Origin: Cohnella hashimotonis
GTDB taxonomy: Bacteria > Bacillota > Bacilli > Paenibacillales > Paenibacillaceae
Direction of reading: 5' to 3'
DNA: 64,000 bases
Assembly (NCBI RefSeq): GCF_030014955.1
Contig: NZ_JAGRPV010000001.1
Coordinates: forward strand, 2,480,001 to 2,544,000
A program made the position numbers and the translations under genes. The notes beneath the pieces were generated by a model. It was given only the letters and a program-made list of their open reading frames with translations. It had not been told where the DNA came from and made no database searches. Positions 42,364-51,668 of this stretch are shown piece by piece. Numbering within the stretch: the stretch's first letter is position 1; each line of letters starts with the position of its first letter.

Positions 42364-45300
42364 ATGACTTCTTCGTTGGACTATGGCATCATCTTCCAGC
42401 AGGCCAGCAACTTTTCGTTGAACGGCTTCGCTGTTATCTCGGCTTTGGACGATACGCTGCTCAAGCTCAATCCCGCGTTGTGCGATATGCTTGGTTATCG
42501 GGAAGAAGAGCTGCTCGGATTGCCGTTTCCCGATATTACCGACCGCGATCCGAGCCGTCCGTCGTTCTACCGTGCGGCTGCGGAAAGATGCAAGGCGCAG
42601 CACGGCTATATGGAGGAGATCGAGAAGCGTCTGCTGCACAAGGACGGGCGCTCGATCTGGGTGCGCATGCGCTTGTCGTCGGTGAGAGATCCCCGGACGG
42701 ACGAAGCGCTCTACCTGTTTGCGGAGATGCTGGACATTACGAGTCAAAAGACGGAACGCATACCCGTGTTGAACAACCGTCATCTGTATATGCTCCTTAC
42801 TCGCAATTCCCACGATCTCGTATCGGTGAGCTCGCTCGAGGGAGAGCTGCTTTATATTTCTCCTTCTTGCAAGGAAGTGCTCGGATACACGCCTGAGGAA
42901 ATGACCCGCAAGATGCGCCAAAGCTATTACCATCCCGAAGACGCAAGCGAGATGAGTCATCCGGGCAAGCTCTTCTCGAACGATCGATTTTTTCTGCGCC
43001 GCGTCCGTCGCAAGGACGGCCGATACCTCTGGTTCGAGGTGTGGTCGCAGGTGATCTGGGACGATACGGAACAGGCGGACCGCGTCTTGTCCGTGGCCCG
43101 GGATGTGAGCGATCGCAAGCAGTACGAGGACAAGCTCGACGAGGCGCAGCGAATCGCCAAGATGGGCACCTATGAGATCGACCTGGACCGGGACACGATC
43201 ACGCTGTCCAATGGGGCAAAGCGCGTGCTTGCCTTGCCGGAGAGCTACGAGCAGGGCAGTATCGACTCCGCCATGGCGAATATTCCGGAGGAAGACCGTT
43301 TAATGATACGCGGCCATCTGGACAAAGTCTCCGCCGATACGCTCAAGGATTCTGTCATATACAGGCTTATCCATCCGGATGGTTCGATACGCATTCTCGA
43401 GGGAACCTGGGAGGTGGTCGATCCCGAATCCGCACGGCCGTCCCGCTTGCTCGGATCCGTTCAGGACATTACCGAACGAAGGCAGTTCGAGCAGCGGCTG
43501 CAAGAGAGCGAGCAGCGCTACAAATCGCTTTTCGAGTACAACCAGTCCGCCGTGTATTCGATGAATCTCAAGGGAGAATATTTAACGGCCAATCCGAATT
43601 TGGAGAAGCTGACGGGGTATACGCTCGAAGAGTTGATCGGCATGTATTACGGCCCGCTCGTACCGCCTAAATACGAGGCCAAGACGGCGCATCACTTCGC
43701 GCTTGCGGCGAGCGGCGTAGCGCAGAATTACGAAATTACGATCATCCACAAGAACGGCAGCGAGATCGAGACCAACGTGTCCAACATCCCGATCGTCGTA
43801 GACGGCGAGGTGGTCGGCGTTTACGGCATTTCCATCGATATAACCGCCCGCAAGCGCGCCGAGGATAAATTGACGGAAAGCGAGAGCCGGTACCGGTGCC
43901 TGTTCGATCTGAATAATACGCCGATTTGCTCTTTCGATCTGGCAGGCAATTTTACAAAGATTAATCCGGCGATGGAGCAGTTGACCGGATATGATCAGGA
44001 CGAGCTTCGAGAACTGACGTTTGCGCCGCTTACCTATCCGGAAGATCTGGAAAAGTTGTCGCGCCACGTCAATCTCGCAATTCAAGGCACGCCGCAGACG
44101 TACGAGGCGCGTTTGATCCGCAAAGGCGGCGACATCCTTACGCTCAACATTACGAATGTCCCCATCGTCGTGAACGGCGAGACGGTCGGATTTTACGGCA
44201 TCGCGACGGACATTACGGCGGCCAAGCAGCATACCGAACGCATTCATAAATTGAACGAAGAGCATGCCCGCATCCTGAACTCGGTTTCCGAGGGTATCTT
44301 CGGCTTGGATGAGGAAGGTAACTTTACGTTTATCAATCAGTCGGGCGCCTTGATGCTCGGCTTGCGGGAGGATCGTCTGCCCGACGTATCCGCACTGCGT
44401 CATCTGCTGCAGACCGGCACGGACGGCGTGAGCTATTGGGACGACGAGTCTCCGCCTCTCAGGGCGCTGCGCGAGGGCCGTGCGTATCAGGACAAGGATG
44501 CGGTTTTCTGGAAAAGCGACGGCACGAGCTTCCTCGCCGACTATCAGATCTCGCCGACCTACGAGGACGGCATGCCGAAGGGCGCCGTTGTCGTATTCCG
44601 CGACGTGACCGGCGAGAAAGAGATCATCAAGGCGAAGGAAAGCGCGGAACGCGCGGACCGTGCCAAGTCCGAGTTTCTGTCGGTAATGAGCCATGAGCTG
44701 CGTACGCCGATGAACGGCGTCATCGGGATGACCGGGCTGCTGCTCGACACCGAGCTGACCGAAGAGCAGCGGAGCTATGCGGAGGTGATCGGCCGCAGCG
44801 GCGAATCGCTGATGCATATCCTGAACGAGATTCTTGACTTCAGCAAGATTGAGGCGGGCAAGCTCGTGCTGCACTACGAGCCGATTGCGGTACGCAGCAC
44901 GGTCGAAGAAGCGCTCGAACTGTTCAAGGTCCAGGCAGTGGAAAAAAAGATCGAGATCGGTCTCCGGTTCGAGGGGAGCGTACCGGAGCTCATGTTCGGC
45001 GATCCGGTTCGGCTGCGGCAGGTGCTTGTCAACCTGCTGAGCAACGCCGTCAAATTTACGGATACGGGGTCCGTATTCCTTTTCGTTAGGGCGATGCCGA
45101 CGCGTAACAAGGAATCGATGCTGGTCGAATTTGCCGTGCAGGATACGGGAATCGGCATTCCGAAGGATAAACAGGGCCAGCTGTTTCAAGCCTTCTCCCA
45201 GCTGCATTCGGGTACGAATCGGAAGTACGGAGGAACCGGGCTCGGACTGTCTATCTGCAAAAAGCTGGTCGAGCTTATGGGCGGCACGATCGGCTTCGAT

Positions 45301-45834
45301 ACGATCGAGGGGCAAGGCTCGACATTCCGGTTCACGCTGTCGTCCCATGCGCAGTCCGAGCAAGCCTCCGCAGCCGAGGCAGCCGCGGATTTATCGGGGG
45401 CGTCTTCCGCAGGTACGGAAGACGCGACGCGGTTCGGTCCGATGCGGATTCTCGTAGCCGAGGATCACGCGGTAAACCAGCAAATTATCCGGGCCATGCT
45501 GAACAAGCTGGGCTACGAGCCGGTCATCGCGTCGGACGGGCAAGCCGCGGTGAACGCGGCGGTGACGCAGCCTTTCGATCTCGTGCTCATGGATGTGCAG
45601 ATGCCGGCGATGGACGGCTTGCAGGCAGCCGCAAAGATCAGGGAGCTGCTGCCCGAGCATCGGCGCCCCATCATCGTAGCGCTGACGGCATTCGCTCGTC
45701 AGGAGGACAAGGCGGCTTGTCTGGCTGCGGGCATGAACGACTTCTTGAGCAAGCCGACGCGACCGGCGGAGATTCAGGAGCTGCTGTCCAAGTGGTCGGA
45801 GGATATTCGGGCGAGGCGCTCGATCCGAGGATAA
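42364..45834 (+). CDS. Soluble PAS-rich hybrid histidine kinase with receiver domain
   Basis: An 1156-residue cytoplasmic kinase without membrane helices. Roughly six PAS/PAC modules fill residues ~12-745; repeated ends such as [22 protein letters not shown] and [11 protein letters not shown] mark each PAC. The DHp domain has phospho-acceptor His777 ([19 protein letters not shown]), then an HATPase domain ([27 protein letters not shown]), then a receiver from ~1027 with Asp1034 and phospho-acceptor Asp1077 (LMDVQMP). It lacks a His phosphotransfer domain and has no output regulator nearby, so partners must be encoded elsewhere. GGAGG precedes the ATG. Confidence 0.93.
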   Translation: MTSSLDYGIIFQQASNFSLNGFAVISALDDTLLKLNPALCDMLGYREEELLGLPFPDITDRDPSRPSFYRAAAERCKAQHGYMEEIEKRLLHKDGRSIWVRMRLSSVRDPRTDEALYLFAEMLDITSQKTERIPVLNNRHLYMLLTRNSHDLVSVSSLEGELLYISPSCKEVLGYTPEEMTRKMRQSYYHPEDASEMSHPGKLFSNDRFFLRRVRRKDGRYLWFEVWSQVIWDDTEQADRVLSVARDVSDRKQYEDKLDEAQRIAKMGTYEIDLDRDTITLSNGAKRVLALPESYEQGSIDSAMANIPEEDRLMIRGHLDKVSADTLKDSVIYRLIHPDGSIRILEGTWEVVDPESARPSRLLGSVQDITERRQFEQRLQESEQRYKSLFEYNQSAVYSMNLKGEYLTANPNLEKLTGYTLEELIGMYYGPLVPPKYEAKTAHHFALAASGVAQNYEITIIHKNGSEIETNVSNIPIVVDGEVVGVYGISIDITARKRAEDKLTESESRYRCLFDLNNTPICSFDLAGNFTKINPAMEQLTGYDQDELRELTFAPLTYPEDLEKLSRHVNLAIQGTPQTYEARLIRKGGDILTLNITNVPIVVNGETVGFYGIATDITAAKQHTERIHKLNEEHARILNSVSEGIFGLDEEGNFTFINQSGALMLGLREDRLPDVSALRHLLQTGTDGVSYWDDESPPLRALREGRAYQDKDAVFWKSDGTSFLADYQISPTYEDGMPKGAVVVFRDVTGEKEIIKAKESAERADRAKSEFLSVMSHELRTPMNGVIGMTGLLLDTELTEEQRSYAEVIGRSGESLMHILNEILDFSKIEAGKLVLHYEPIAVRSTVEEALELFKVQAVEKKIEIGLRFEGSVPELMFGDPVRLRQVLVNLLSNAVKFTDTGSVFLFVRAMPTRNKESMLVEFAVQDTGIGIPKDKQGQLFQAFSQLHSGTNRKYGGTGLGLSICKKLVELMGGTIGFDTIEGQGSTFRFTLSSHAQSEQASAAEAAADLSGASSAGTEDATRFGPMRILVAEDHAVNQQIIRAMLNKLGYEPVIASDGQAAVNAAVTQPFDLVLMDVQMPAMDGLQAAAKIRELLPEHRRPIIVALTAFARQEDKAACLAAGMNDFLSKPTRPAEIQELLSKWSEDIRARRSIRG

Positions 45835-45851
45835 GATAAGGAGGAAAACGC

Positions 45852-46154
45852 ATGGCTTTCGGGGTGAAGCGTGAGGAGCTTGAAGCCTGGAAGCGTAAGG
45901 TAGCCGAAGGCGAGATCGCATTTTTAACGCATTATTGGTTCGAGCCCCGATTCCCGGGCGTCAAGACCATCACCAAGGTAGGCTGTGCGGATCTGCGCAA
46001 GCTGGCCGACTGGTGTACGCGTCACGGGTTAAATCCGGCATATATTCATGAGCGGAGACCTTTCCCGCATTTCGATCTGATCGGCGACAAGCAGCCCGAG
46101 ATTTTGCGTCTCGAAGGACAATGGGAACAGCTGGAACGGTTCGGGATGGCTTGA
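45852..46154 (+). CDS. Conserved small protein (YneQ-like)
   Basis: A 100-residue protein: MAFGVKREELEAWKR, GEIAFLTHYWFEPRFPGV, ITKVGCADLRKLADWC and FPHFDLIGDKQPEIL. The pattern resembles B. subtilis YneQ and similar Bacilli proteins of unknown function, with conserved His/Cys/Asp positions that could form a metal site. AAGGAGGA precedes the ATG. It lies 17 bp after the hybrid kinase and ends at a strong terminator, so the two are co-transcribed. Confidence 0.72.
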   Translation: MAFGVKREELEAWKRKVAEGEIAFLTHYWFEPRFPGVKTITKVGCADLRKLADWCTRHGLNPAYIHERRPFPHFDLIGDKQPEILRLEGQWEQLERFGMA

Positions 46155-46168
46155 ACGCGAAATAGCTC

Positions 46169-46206
46169 AAAAACCGTCGGCGCGTCATGCGCTCGACGGT
46201 TTTTTG
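46169..46206. terminator. Bidirectional terminator
   Basis: An 11-bp stem AAAAACCGTCG with CGACGGTTTTT plus an inner GCGC/GCGC stem; T-runs on both strands. It serves the kinase unit and convergent uraA. Confidence 0.9.
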
Positions 46207-46235
46207 TATGCTGCCTTAAGTTTGTGCAAGCTGCT

Positions 46236-47531
46236 TTAATGCGAGGATTGCTTTTCGTTCGACCAACCGAGCTTCTCGAACAGCTTGAACAAGAGGCTCA
46301 TCACGATGGCGACGACAGTAGCGAGCGCCATGCCGGAGAGCGAGAAATCACCGGCCGTAATCTTGACGCCGGACAATCCGGTGACGAGCACGATCGTTGT
46401 CAGAAAAAGGTTGACCGGCTTGCTGTAGTCGACCTTCGATTCGACGAGCATCCGCAGGCCCGAGGCGGCGATGACGCCGAACAGCAGGAGCGATACGCCG
46501 CCCATGACCGCTGTGGGAATCGCGGCGATGAGCGCGGACAGCTTGCCGAAGAAGGAGAGCACGATCGCGATGGCGGCGGCGCCGCCGATGACGAAGGTGG
46601 AGTAGACGCGCGTGATCGCAAGCACGCCGATATTTTCCCCGTAGGTCGTATTGGGCGTTGAGCCGGTAAAGGCGGACAGAATCGTCGAGATGCCGTTGCT
46701 CAGCATCGAGCGGTGCAGGCCCGGATCCTTGGACAGATCCTTGCCGACGATATTGCCGGTCACGATCAAGTGGCCGATATGCTCGACGACGACGACCAGC
46801 GCGGCCGGCAGGATCGTGAGCATAGCCGACCATTCGAACGATGGCGCCGTGAAGGTCGGCGATTCCAGCCAGCCCGCGCTCTTAACGCCGGAGAAGTCGG
46901 TCATCCCGAGCGTCCAGGCCAGGAAGTAGCCCGCTACGATGCCGAACAGAATCGGGATGATCTTCATGAATCCGCGGAACAGCACCGAGCCGAGAACGGT
47001 AACGAGCAACGTGAACACGCTCACGGCGATGGCAGTGCCATTCGGCGACCAGTCCGCGCTGCCTGAACTCGGGATCCAGCCGGCCATACCGGCCGCGACG
47101 GGGATCAGCTCGAGACCGATGACCGCGACGATCGCGCCCATGGCGGCCGGCGGGAAGACGACATCGATCCATCGCGTGCCCGCGAACTGCACGATCAGGG
47201 CGACGAGGACGAAAACGACGCCTGCCGCAAAAAATCCGCCGAGCGCTGCCGCATAGCCGTCGCCCGGGTTCGCGTAATTTCCGATGACAGCGCCGGCCGG
47301 CGCGATAAACGCGAAGCTGGAGCCGAGGTACGCCGGAATCTTGCCCTGGCATATAAAAATGTAAAGCAGCGTACCGATCCCGTTCATCAGCAAGCAGATG
47401 GCGGGGTCGACGCCAAGCAGGTTCGGCACGAGCACCGTGGAGCCGAACATGGCGAACAGGTGCTGCAAGCTGAGCATGAGGCTCTGGCCCAGCGGAGGCC
47501 GTTCGTGAATGCCGATTTCTTGCCTCGTCAC
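46236..47531 (-). CDS. uraA: Uracil permease (NCS2 family)
   Basis: A 431-residue transporter with about 14 helices. QHLFAMFGSTVLVPNLLGVDPAICLLMNGIGTLLY (residues ~23-57), VVVEHIGHLIVTGNIVGKDLSKDPGLHRSML and STPNTTYGENIGVLAITRVYS contain the substrate-binding Glu and the NTTYGEN signature of UraA/PyrP. It imports uracil with protons. The start is GTG with GGAGG ten bases upstream. A promoter is visible 50 bp upstream; no PyrR-type leader is present. Confidence 0.95.
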   Translation of the reverse strand: MTRQEIGIHERPPLGQSLMLSLQHLFAMFGSTVLVPNLLGVDPAICLLMNGIGTLLYIFICQGKIPAYLGSSFAFIAPAGAVIGNYANPGDGYAAALGGFFAAGVVFVLVALIVQFAGTRWIDVVFPPAAMGAIVAVIGLELIPVAAGMAGWIPSSGSADWSPNGTAIAVSVFTLLVTVLGSVLFRGFMKIIPILFGIVAGYFLAWTLGMTDFSGVKSAGWLESPTFTAPSFEWSAMLTILPAALVVVVEHIGHLIVTGNIVGKDLSKDPGLHRSMLSNGISTILSAFTGSTPNTTYGENIGVLAITRVYSTFVIGGAAAIAIVLSFFGKLSALIAAIPTAVMGGVSLLLFGVIAASGLRMLVESKVDYSKPVNLFLTTIVLVTGLSGVKITAGDFSLSGMALATVVAIVMSLLFKLFEKLGWSNEKQSSH

Positions 47532-47579
47532 TTGATGTTAACCTCCAATGATCAACGAATATGGGTAAATCCTTTGTCG

Positions 47580-47608
47580 ATTCTATACAGTTCATTCCGA
47601 TTTGACAA
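47580..47608 (-). promoter_or_regulatory. Promoter of uraA
   Basis: On the minus strand TTGTCA (47608-47603) and TAGAAT (47585-47580) are separated by 17 bp. Confidence 0.6.
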
Positions 47609-47723
47609 GCGAAGTTTTCTGCATTTCCGGATTTCTCGTCGAACGATCCGCTTCCGCGCATGCGGCGTTCCTCATATCCTATAGGGAGAGCCGATAAGCC
47701 ATAAGGAAGAGAGGCGATTCGCC

Positions 47724-48428
47724 ATGACTGCTGCTAGGAAGACCGGGGAAAAAGGAAACCGGGTTGCGCCGCTAATGGGGCGGATCGGGCATAAAACAAG
47801 CAAGCCCCTGTTGTTGAGAGGCGAAATTTGCGGCACGAACAAGTCGACGTCCTGTCGCCGCGTCGATAAGCGAGCCATTCGCAGCGTAGCCAGGGCGCTG
47901 CGGCTATCGGCGCGAGCCATGCTCCCCTTTTATCGGGAAGTCGCTGCGAGCGGCCGGTTTGCCGATCGCTGGTCCCGCAGTATCGTCGAGCTCCGGCTGG
48001 ACGACATGAAGCGGCAGCTGCGGGAGGCCTCGCCACTCGCAGGTCGTCTGGAGCAAGGTCTCGGGACCAATGGCATCGGGTACTTTATCGATTATCCGTC
48101 GCCGGGTACGAAGGACGCTTATGCTACGGGCATTACGATTCCGCCGGGCAGCGTCCAGTTTTACTTCGCGCCCGGCGCGCATCGGGCTGTGGCCGCGGCC
48201 CTGCTGCCGTTTTGCTACGCGCTTGCGACGAGTCGCGAATATGCGTTCTCGCTGGCGTCGGCCATGGCGCGAACCGACCGAAGGGCCTTGGTTCGGTTTG
48301 TAAGGAGCCGTATACGGACTGCCGATCTGCGTGCGATAGACGGAGCACCGGGTTATCTCGCCCTTGATTTCAAGCCCCAGGGCTCGAAATACATCTACCG
48401 AAACTTGTTTTTCCGCGAAGGCTTGTGA
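47724..48428 (+). CDS. Uncharacterised protein
   Basis: A 234-residue basic protein that I do not recognise. The first ~70 residues are Arg/Lys-rich with two cysteines. The rest is predicted mixed alpha/beta, with GYFIDYPSPGTKDAYATGITIPPGSVQFYFAPG in the middle and a C-terminal segment ending LALDFKPQGSKYIYRNLFF. No signal peptide, membrane helix or known motif is visible. A weak GAGAGGCG lies before the ATG. It stands alone between divergent uraA and a Gfo/Idh gene. Confidence 0.6.
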   Translation: MTAARKTGEKGNRVAPLMGRIGHKTSKPLLLRGEICGTNKSTSCRRVDKRAIRSVARALRLSARAMLPFYREVAASGRFADRWSRSIVELRLDDMKRQLREASPLAGRLEQGLGTNGIGYFIDYPSPGTKDAYATGITIPPGSVQFYFAPGAHRAVAAALLPFCYALATSREYAFSLASAMARTDRRALVRFVRSRIRTADLRAIDGAPGYLALDFKPQGSKYIYRNLFFREGL

Positions 48429-48508
48429 TCTAATTAGGAATGTAATCAGGACCTGTAAGGTAAGCCAAGCCGTTAACCTACACCAAATGCGCAAGGAGCC
48501 ATACTCTC

Positions 48509-49501
48509 ATGACGGTAAGATTCGGATTTGTCGGCACCAATTGGATCACGGACAGGCTGCTCGCGGCAGCAAAAGAAGCGGAAGGCTTCGAGGCGGCGGC
48601 GGTATGCTCGCGCTCGCTGGAGCGAGCGGAGGCGTATGCCGCGCAGCACGGCATCCCGCATGCCTATGACGATATGGAGGCGATGGCGGCGGACGGCCGG
48701 ATCGACGCCGTCTACATCGCGACGCCGAACGTCTATCATGCGGAGCAAGCGCTACTGTTCATGCGGCGCGGCATTCACGTGCTCTGCGAAAAGCCGGTCG
48801 CCTCGAACGGCGCCGAGGCGCGGCGGATGATCGAGGAAGCGCGCAAGCACGGCGTGCTGCTCATGGAGGCGATGAAGCCGACGTTCATGCCCAGCTTCCA
48901 GGCGATCGAGCGGGCATTGCCTTCGATCGGCAAGGTGCGGCGCTATGTCGGCAACTATGGACAGTATTCCTCGCGCTATGACGCCTACCGCGCGGGAACG
49001 GTGCTGAACGCCTTTAATCCGGCGCTTTCGAACGGAGCATTGATGGATCTGGGCATCTACTGCCTGTATCCGGCCATCTGCTGGTTCGGCCCACCGCTGG
49101 AGGTCAAGGCGAGCGGCGTCATGCTCGAATCCGGCGCCGACGGCGAGGGCAGCGTGCTGCTGCGGTACGCGGACATGGAGGCGGTCGTCATGTACTCCAA
49201 AATCGCCAATTCGTATGCGCCGAGCGAGATTCAGGGGGAAGAGGGAAGTATCCTGATCGATCAGATCAGCCAGCCGGAGCGCGTGCGCGTCCGATACCGG
49301 GACGGCAGGGAAGAGGAACTGTCCGCGCCTCAATCCGAGCACACGATGGTTTACGAGCTGCAGGCTTTCGTGAACCTCGTCCGGGAAGGCAAGACGGAAT
49401 CGGAGATCAATACGCATGAGCGGATGATCGCGGTTCTCGACGTCATGGACGAGGCCAGACGGCAGATCGGTATCGTCTATCCGGCGGATTCGCAAGCGTG
49501 A
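48509..49501 (+). CDS. Gfo/Idh/MocA-family oxidoreductase (3)
   Basis: A 330-residue enzyme with Rossmann start VRFGFVGTNWITDRLLAAA (the third Gly of the usual motif is replaced by Asn-Trp), IDAVYIATPNVYHAEQALLFM, and the conserved HVLCEKPVASN. The C-terminal domain has GALMDLGIYCLYPAICWFG, where the usual His of the GxxxDxGxH pattern is Tyr. It resembles the YrbE/dihydrodiol-dehydrogenase-like subgroup. AAGGAG precedes the ATG. A sugar dehydrogenase role is likely; the substrate is unknown. Confidence 0.85.
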   Translation: MTVRFGFVGTNWITDRLLAAAKEAEGFEAAAVCSRSLERAEAYAAQHGIPHAYDDMEAMAADGRIDAVYIATPNVYHAEQALLFMRRGIHVLCEKPVASNGAEARRMIEEARKHGVLLMEAMKPTFMPSFQAIERALPSIGKVRRYVGNYGQYSSRYDAYRAGTVLNAFNPALSNGALMDLGIYCLYPAICWFGPPLEVKASGVMLESGADGEGSVLLRYADMEAVVMYSKIANSYAPSEIQGEEGSILIDQISQPERVRVRYRDGREEELSAPQSEHTMVYELQAFVNLVREGKTESEINTHERMIAVLDVMDEARRQIGIVYPADSQA

Positions 49502-49696
49502 ACGACGCTTGAATGGCGGGGATTGCAGATTGGTAGCTTTATTTCCGCGTGCCGGCGCTTTTCGGGTGTTTGGCGGGCATCAGAACCTGCATTTGTACAT
49601 GTATTTTCGGCCGACCAACGACGCTTGATGAAATACCTGCAAATGCGCAGGCAAATCGGAAGCTCAAGCCGAAAATGAGTTTTATGGAGGAAATTA

Positions 49697-49760
49697 CATG
49701 TATATTTGCATCTTTTCCTCTCCGAAGGGTCGATATGGGAGGGAATTGATGTATATTTGC
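49697..49760. repeat. Direct repeat ATGTATATTTGCA, 51 bp apart
   Basis: Copies at 49698-49710 and 49749-49761 are identical over about 12 bases and lie in the same frame, giving MYIC repeated after 17 codons. Inverted relatives occur at 49586-49603 (CCTGCATTTGTACATGTA) and near 49637. Confidence 0.6.
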
Positions 49761-49789
49761 AGGCTTTGCAGCGAAACGGTACGGGAGAC

Positions 49790-49822
49790 GATAGTCCAAC
49801 GACAGTCCATCGACAGTCCGGC
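49790..49822. repeat. Tandem 11-bp repeat, three copies
   Basis: GATAGTCCAAC, GACAGTCCATC and GACAGTCCGGC lie end to end. Confidence 0.65.
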
Positions 49823-49897
49823 GTCAGCGATTGCTGCTTCTGAATTTCGTGTGAAGCGGCAGACGCTGCAAGGTGTACAATTCGGCGACGGTAAATA

Positions 49898-49939
49898 AAA
49901 AGCAAACGGTACGAAGCATGCTTCGTACCGTTTGCTTTT
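49898..49939. terminator. 42-bp perfect palindrome, terminator of the SulP gene
   Basis: Each arm is 21 bases with no mismatch and no unpaired loop bases other than the turn. On the minus strand it ends in a T-run 37 bp after the SulP stop; on the plus strand it ends TTTTC. It is longer and more perfect than the other terminators in this window. Confidence 0.85.
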
Positions 49940-49975
49940 CAACTCAGCTTTTTGCGCTGAGAGCGGCGCCGCGCG

Positions 49976-51430
49976 TTAACGGGATGCGGTGAACGGAAGA
50001 CCGGCGCGTTCGATCAGACGGCGGCTGTCTTCGTTAAGGCCGACGATGCGAACCGTTTTGCCGTACCGCGCGTACTTCTCGGCGGCTTTCGAGACCGCGG
50101 TCACGCCCGAGTGGTCCCATACGTGCGAAGCCGAGAAATCGATGGTCACGTCCGAAGGATCTTCCTTGTAATCGAACAAATTCACGAACGGATTCATCGT
50201 GCCGAAGAAGAGCTGGCCTGCGATGCGATACGTTTTGCGGTCGCCCGCGGCCGTATCAACATGCGCTTTGATACGGGCGGAGCGCCAGCCGAAATAGACG
50301 GCGCTGAGCACGACGCCGGCGAGCACGCCAAGCGCGAGATTCGAGGTCGCGACGACGATGCCGACGGTCACGACCATGATGAGCGCGTCGCTGCGCGGAA
50401 TTTTCGCCAGCGTGGCAAGCGAGCGCCAGTCGAACGTGCCGATCGACACCATGATCATGACGCCGACGAGCGCGGCCATCGGGATCACGCGGACGACGTC
50501 GCCCAGCACGAGAATCAGGAACAACAGGAAGACGCCCGCCACGAACGTCGAGAGCCGCGAACGCCCGCCGGATTTGACGTTGATGACCGTCTGGCCGATC
50601 ATGGCGCAGCCGGCCATGCCGCCGAACAGGCCGGAGACGACGTTGGCGATGCCTTGTCCGCGCACCTCGCGGTTTTTATCGCTTTTGGTCTCCGTTATCT
50701 CGTCGACGATCGTCGCGGTCATGAGCGACTCGGTCAAGCCGACGACCGCAAGCGCCAGCGAGATCGGCACGATGCGCCAGATGGCATCGAAGGTGAAGTC
50801 GATGTCCGGAAAGTGGAAAAGCGGCAGCTTCTGCGTGATCGGCCCCATGTCGCCGACCGTCCGCAGGTCGTTCCCGAGGCTCACCGAGACGATCGTCATC
50901 GCGATAATCGCGACGAGCGCGGAGGGGACGGCTTTGGTCAGCAGCGGAAACAAATAAATAATGGCCAGCGTACCTGCCACCATCGCATACATTTGCCAGT
51001 TTGCGCCTTCGAAGCTCGGCAGCTGCGCCATGAAGATGATGATGGCAAGCGCATTGACGAAGCCGGTCACGACGGAATGCGGGATAAACGTAATAAACCT
51101 TCCGAACCGAAGCAGTCCCATGACGAATTGAATGATGCCGGTCAGCAGCGCGGCGGCATAAATATATTCGATGCCGTACTTGGCGACGATCGGCCCCATC
51201 AGGGAGGCCATAGCGCCGGTCGCGGCGGAGATCATGCCGGGACGGCCGCCGACGATCGAGATCGTCACGGCGATGCAGAACGACGCATACAAGCCGACCA
51301 TCGGGTCGACGCCGGCCAGGATCGAGAATGCGATCGCTTCCGGAATCAACGCAAAAGCGACCGTCAACCCCGACAGAATATCTCTGCGCGTGTTGAAGAA
51401 CCAGTTGCTTTTCAATTTTTGCAGCAACAA
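49976..51430 (-). CDS. SulP-family anion transporter with STAS domain
   Basis: A 484-residue transporter. The membrane part (residues ~15-370) contains [31 protein letters not shown] and [37 protein letters not shown]-terminal STAS domain (~385-480) has [19 protein letters not shown]. This short SulP group includes BicA-like bicarbonate and sulfate carriers; the anion is not settled. The start is UUG, preceded by AAAGGAG; both lie inside a hairpin/U-tract structure of the leader, so expression is probably controlled at that point. Confidence 0.88.
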   Translation of the reverse strand: MLLQKLKSNWFFNTRRDILSGLTVAFALIPEAIAFSILAGVDPMVGLYASFCIAVTISIVGGRPGMISAATGAMASLMGPIVAKYGIEYIYAAALLTGIIQFVMGLLRFGRFITFIPHSVVTGFVNALAIIIFMAQLPSFEGANWQMYAMVAGTLAIIYLFPLLTKAVPSALVAIIAMTIVSVSLGNDLRTVGDMGPITQKLPLFHFPDIDFTFDAIWRIVPISLALAVVGLTESLMTATIVDEITETKSDKNREVRGQGIANVVSGLFGGMAGCAMIGQTVINVKSGGRSRLSTFVAGVFLLFLILVLGDVVRVIPMAALVGVMIMVSIGTFDWRSLATLAKIPRSDALIMVVTVGIVVATSNLALGVLAGVVLSAVYFGWRSARIKAHVDTAAGDRKTYRIAGQLFFGTMNPFVNLFDYKEDPSDVTIDFSASHVWDHSGVTAVSKAAEKYARYGKTVRIVGLNEDSRRLIERAGLPFTASR

Positions 51431-51562
51431 AAAAACTCCTTTCGCTTATGAACGGAGTTGCCGGGATCGTTGATGCGCCGTCGTACCAATCGCGGTTCGC
51501 TCCGAATGTCCGTTTGGTGGTAGGGCTTTCCACTCTCAGAAAAGCCGGGTCCGATTATCGTC
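51431..51562 (-). ncRNA. Structured leader of the SulP gene (candidate riboswitch or attenuator)
   Basis: About 130 nt of leader lie between the predicted transcript start (~51562) and the UUG. At its 3' end, AACTCC (51459-51454) pairs with GGAGTT (51439-51434), followed by U5 that runs into the UUG codon: a terminator-like hairpin that also hides the Shine-Dalgarno. A competing pairing, CGGAG (51504-51500) with CTCCG (51457-51453), would break it. Upstream, GGCUUU/AAAGCC (51546-51541 with 51529-51524) forms a further stem. I do not recognise it as a known riboswitch class. Confidence 0.5.
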
Positions 51563-51568
51563 CGGTTC

Positions 51569-51597
51569 ATTATACATGCTGGCGGCCGATTTGAATA
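51569..51597 (-). promoter_or_regulatory. Promoter of the SulP leader
   Basis: Minus-strand TATAAT (51574-51569) with TATTCA (51597-51592) 17 bp upstream; strong -10, weak -35. Confidence 0.5.
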
Positions 51598-51668
51598 CCT
51601 CGGGCGAATGTCTTTGGCTTGGGATAGCGGTTATAATACGAGAAGCGAGAGGCAAGGGAGGGAATAGC

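Larger units (their letters stand above)
49502..49975. other. Gene-poor intergenic stretch with repeats
   Basis: About 470 bp of lower-GC DNA. It contains related 12-17-bp words in both orientations (49586-49764), an 11-bp triple repeat (49790-49822) and a 42-bp palindromic terminator (49898-49939). One 66-codon frame (49698-49898) has a GGAGG site 5' of its ATG and an internal 17-residue repeat, but it resembles repeat DNA more than a gene. Confidence 0.5.

Noticed and set aside
49698-49898. 66-codon plus-strand frame with a GGAGG site
   Set aside because: Its peptide repeat follows from a 51-bp DNA repeat and the opposite strand is equally open; kept only as a repeat finding.
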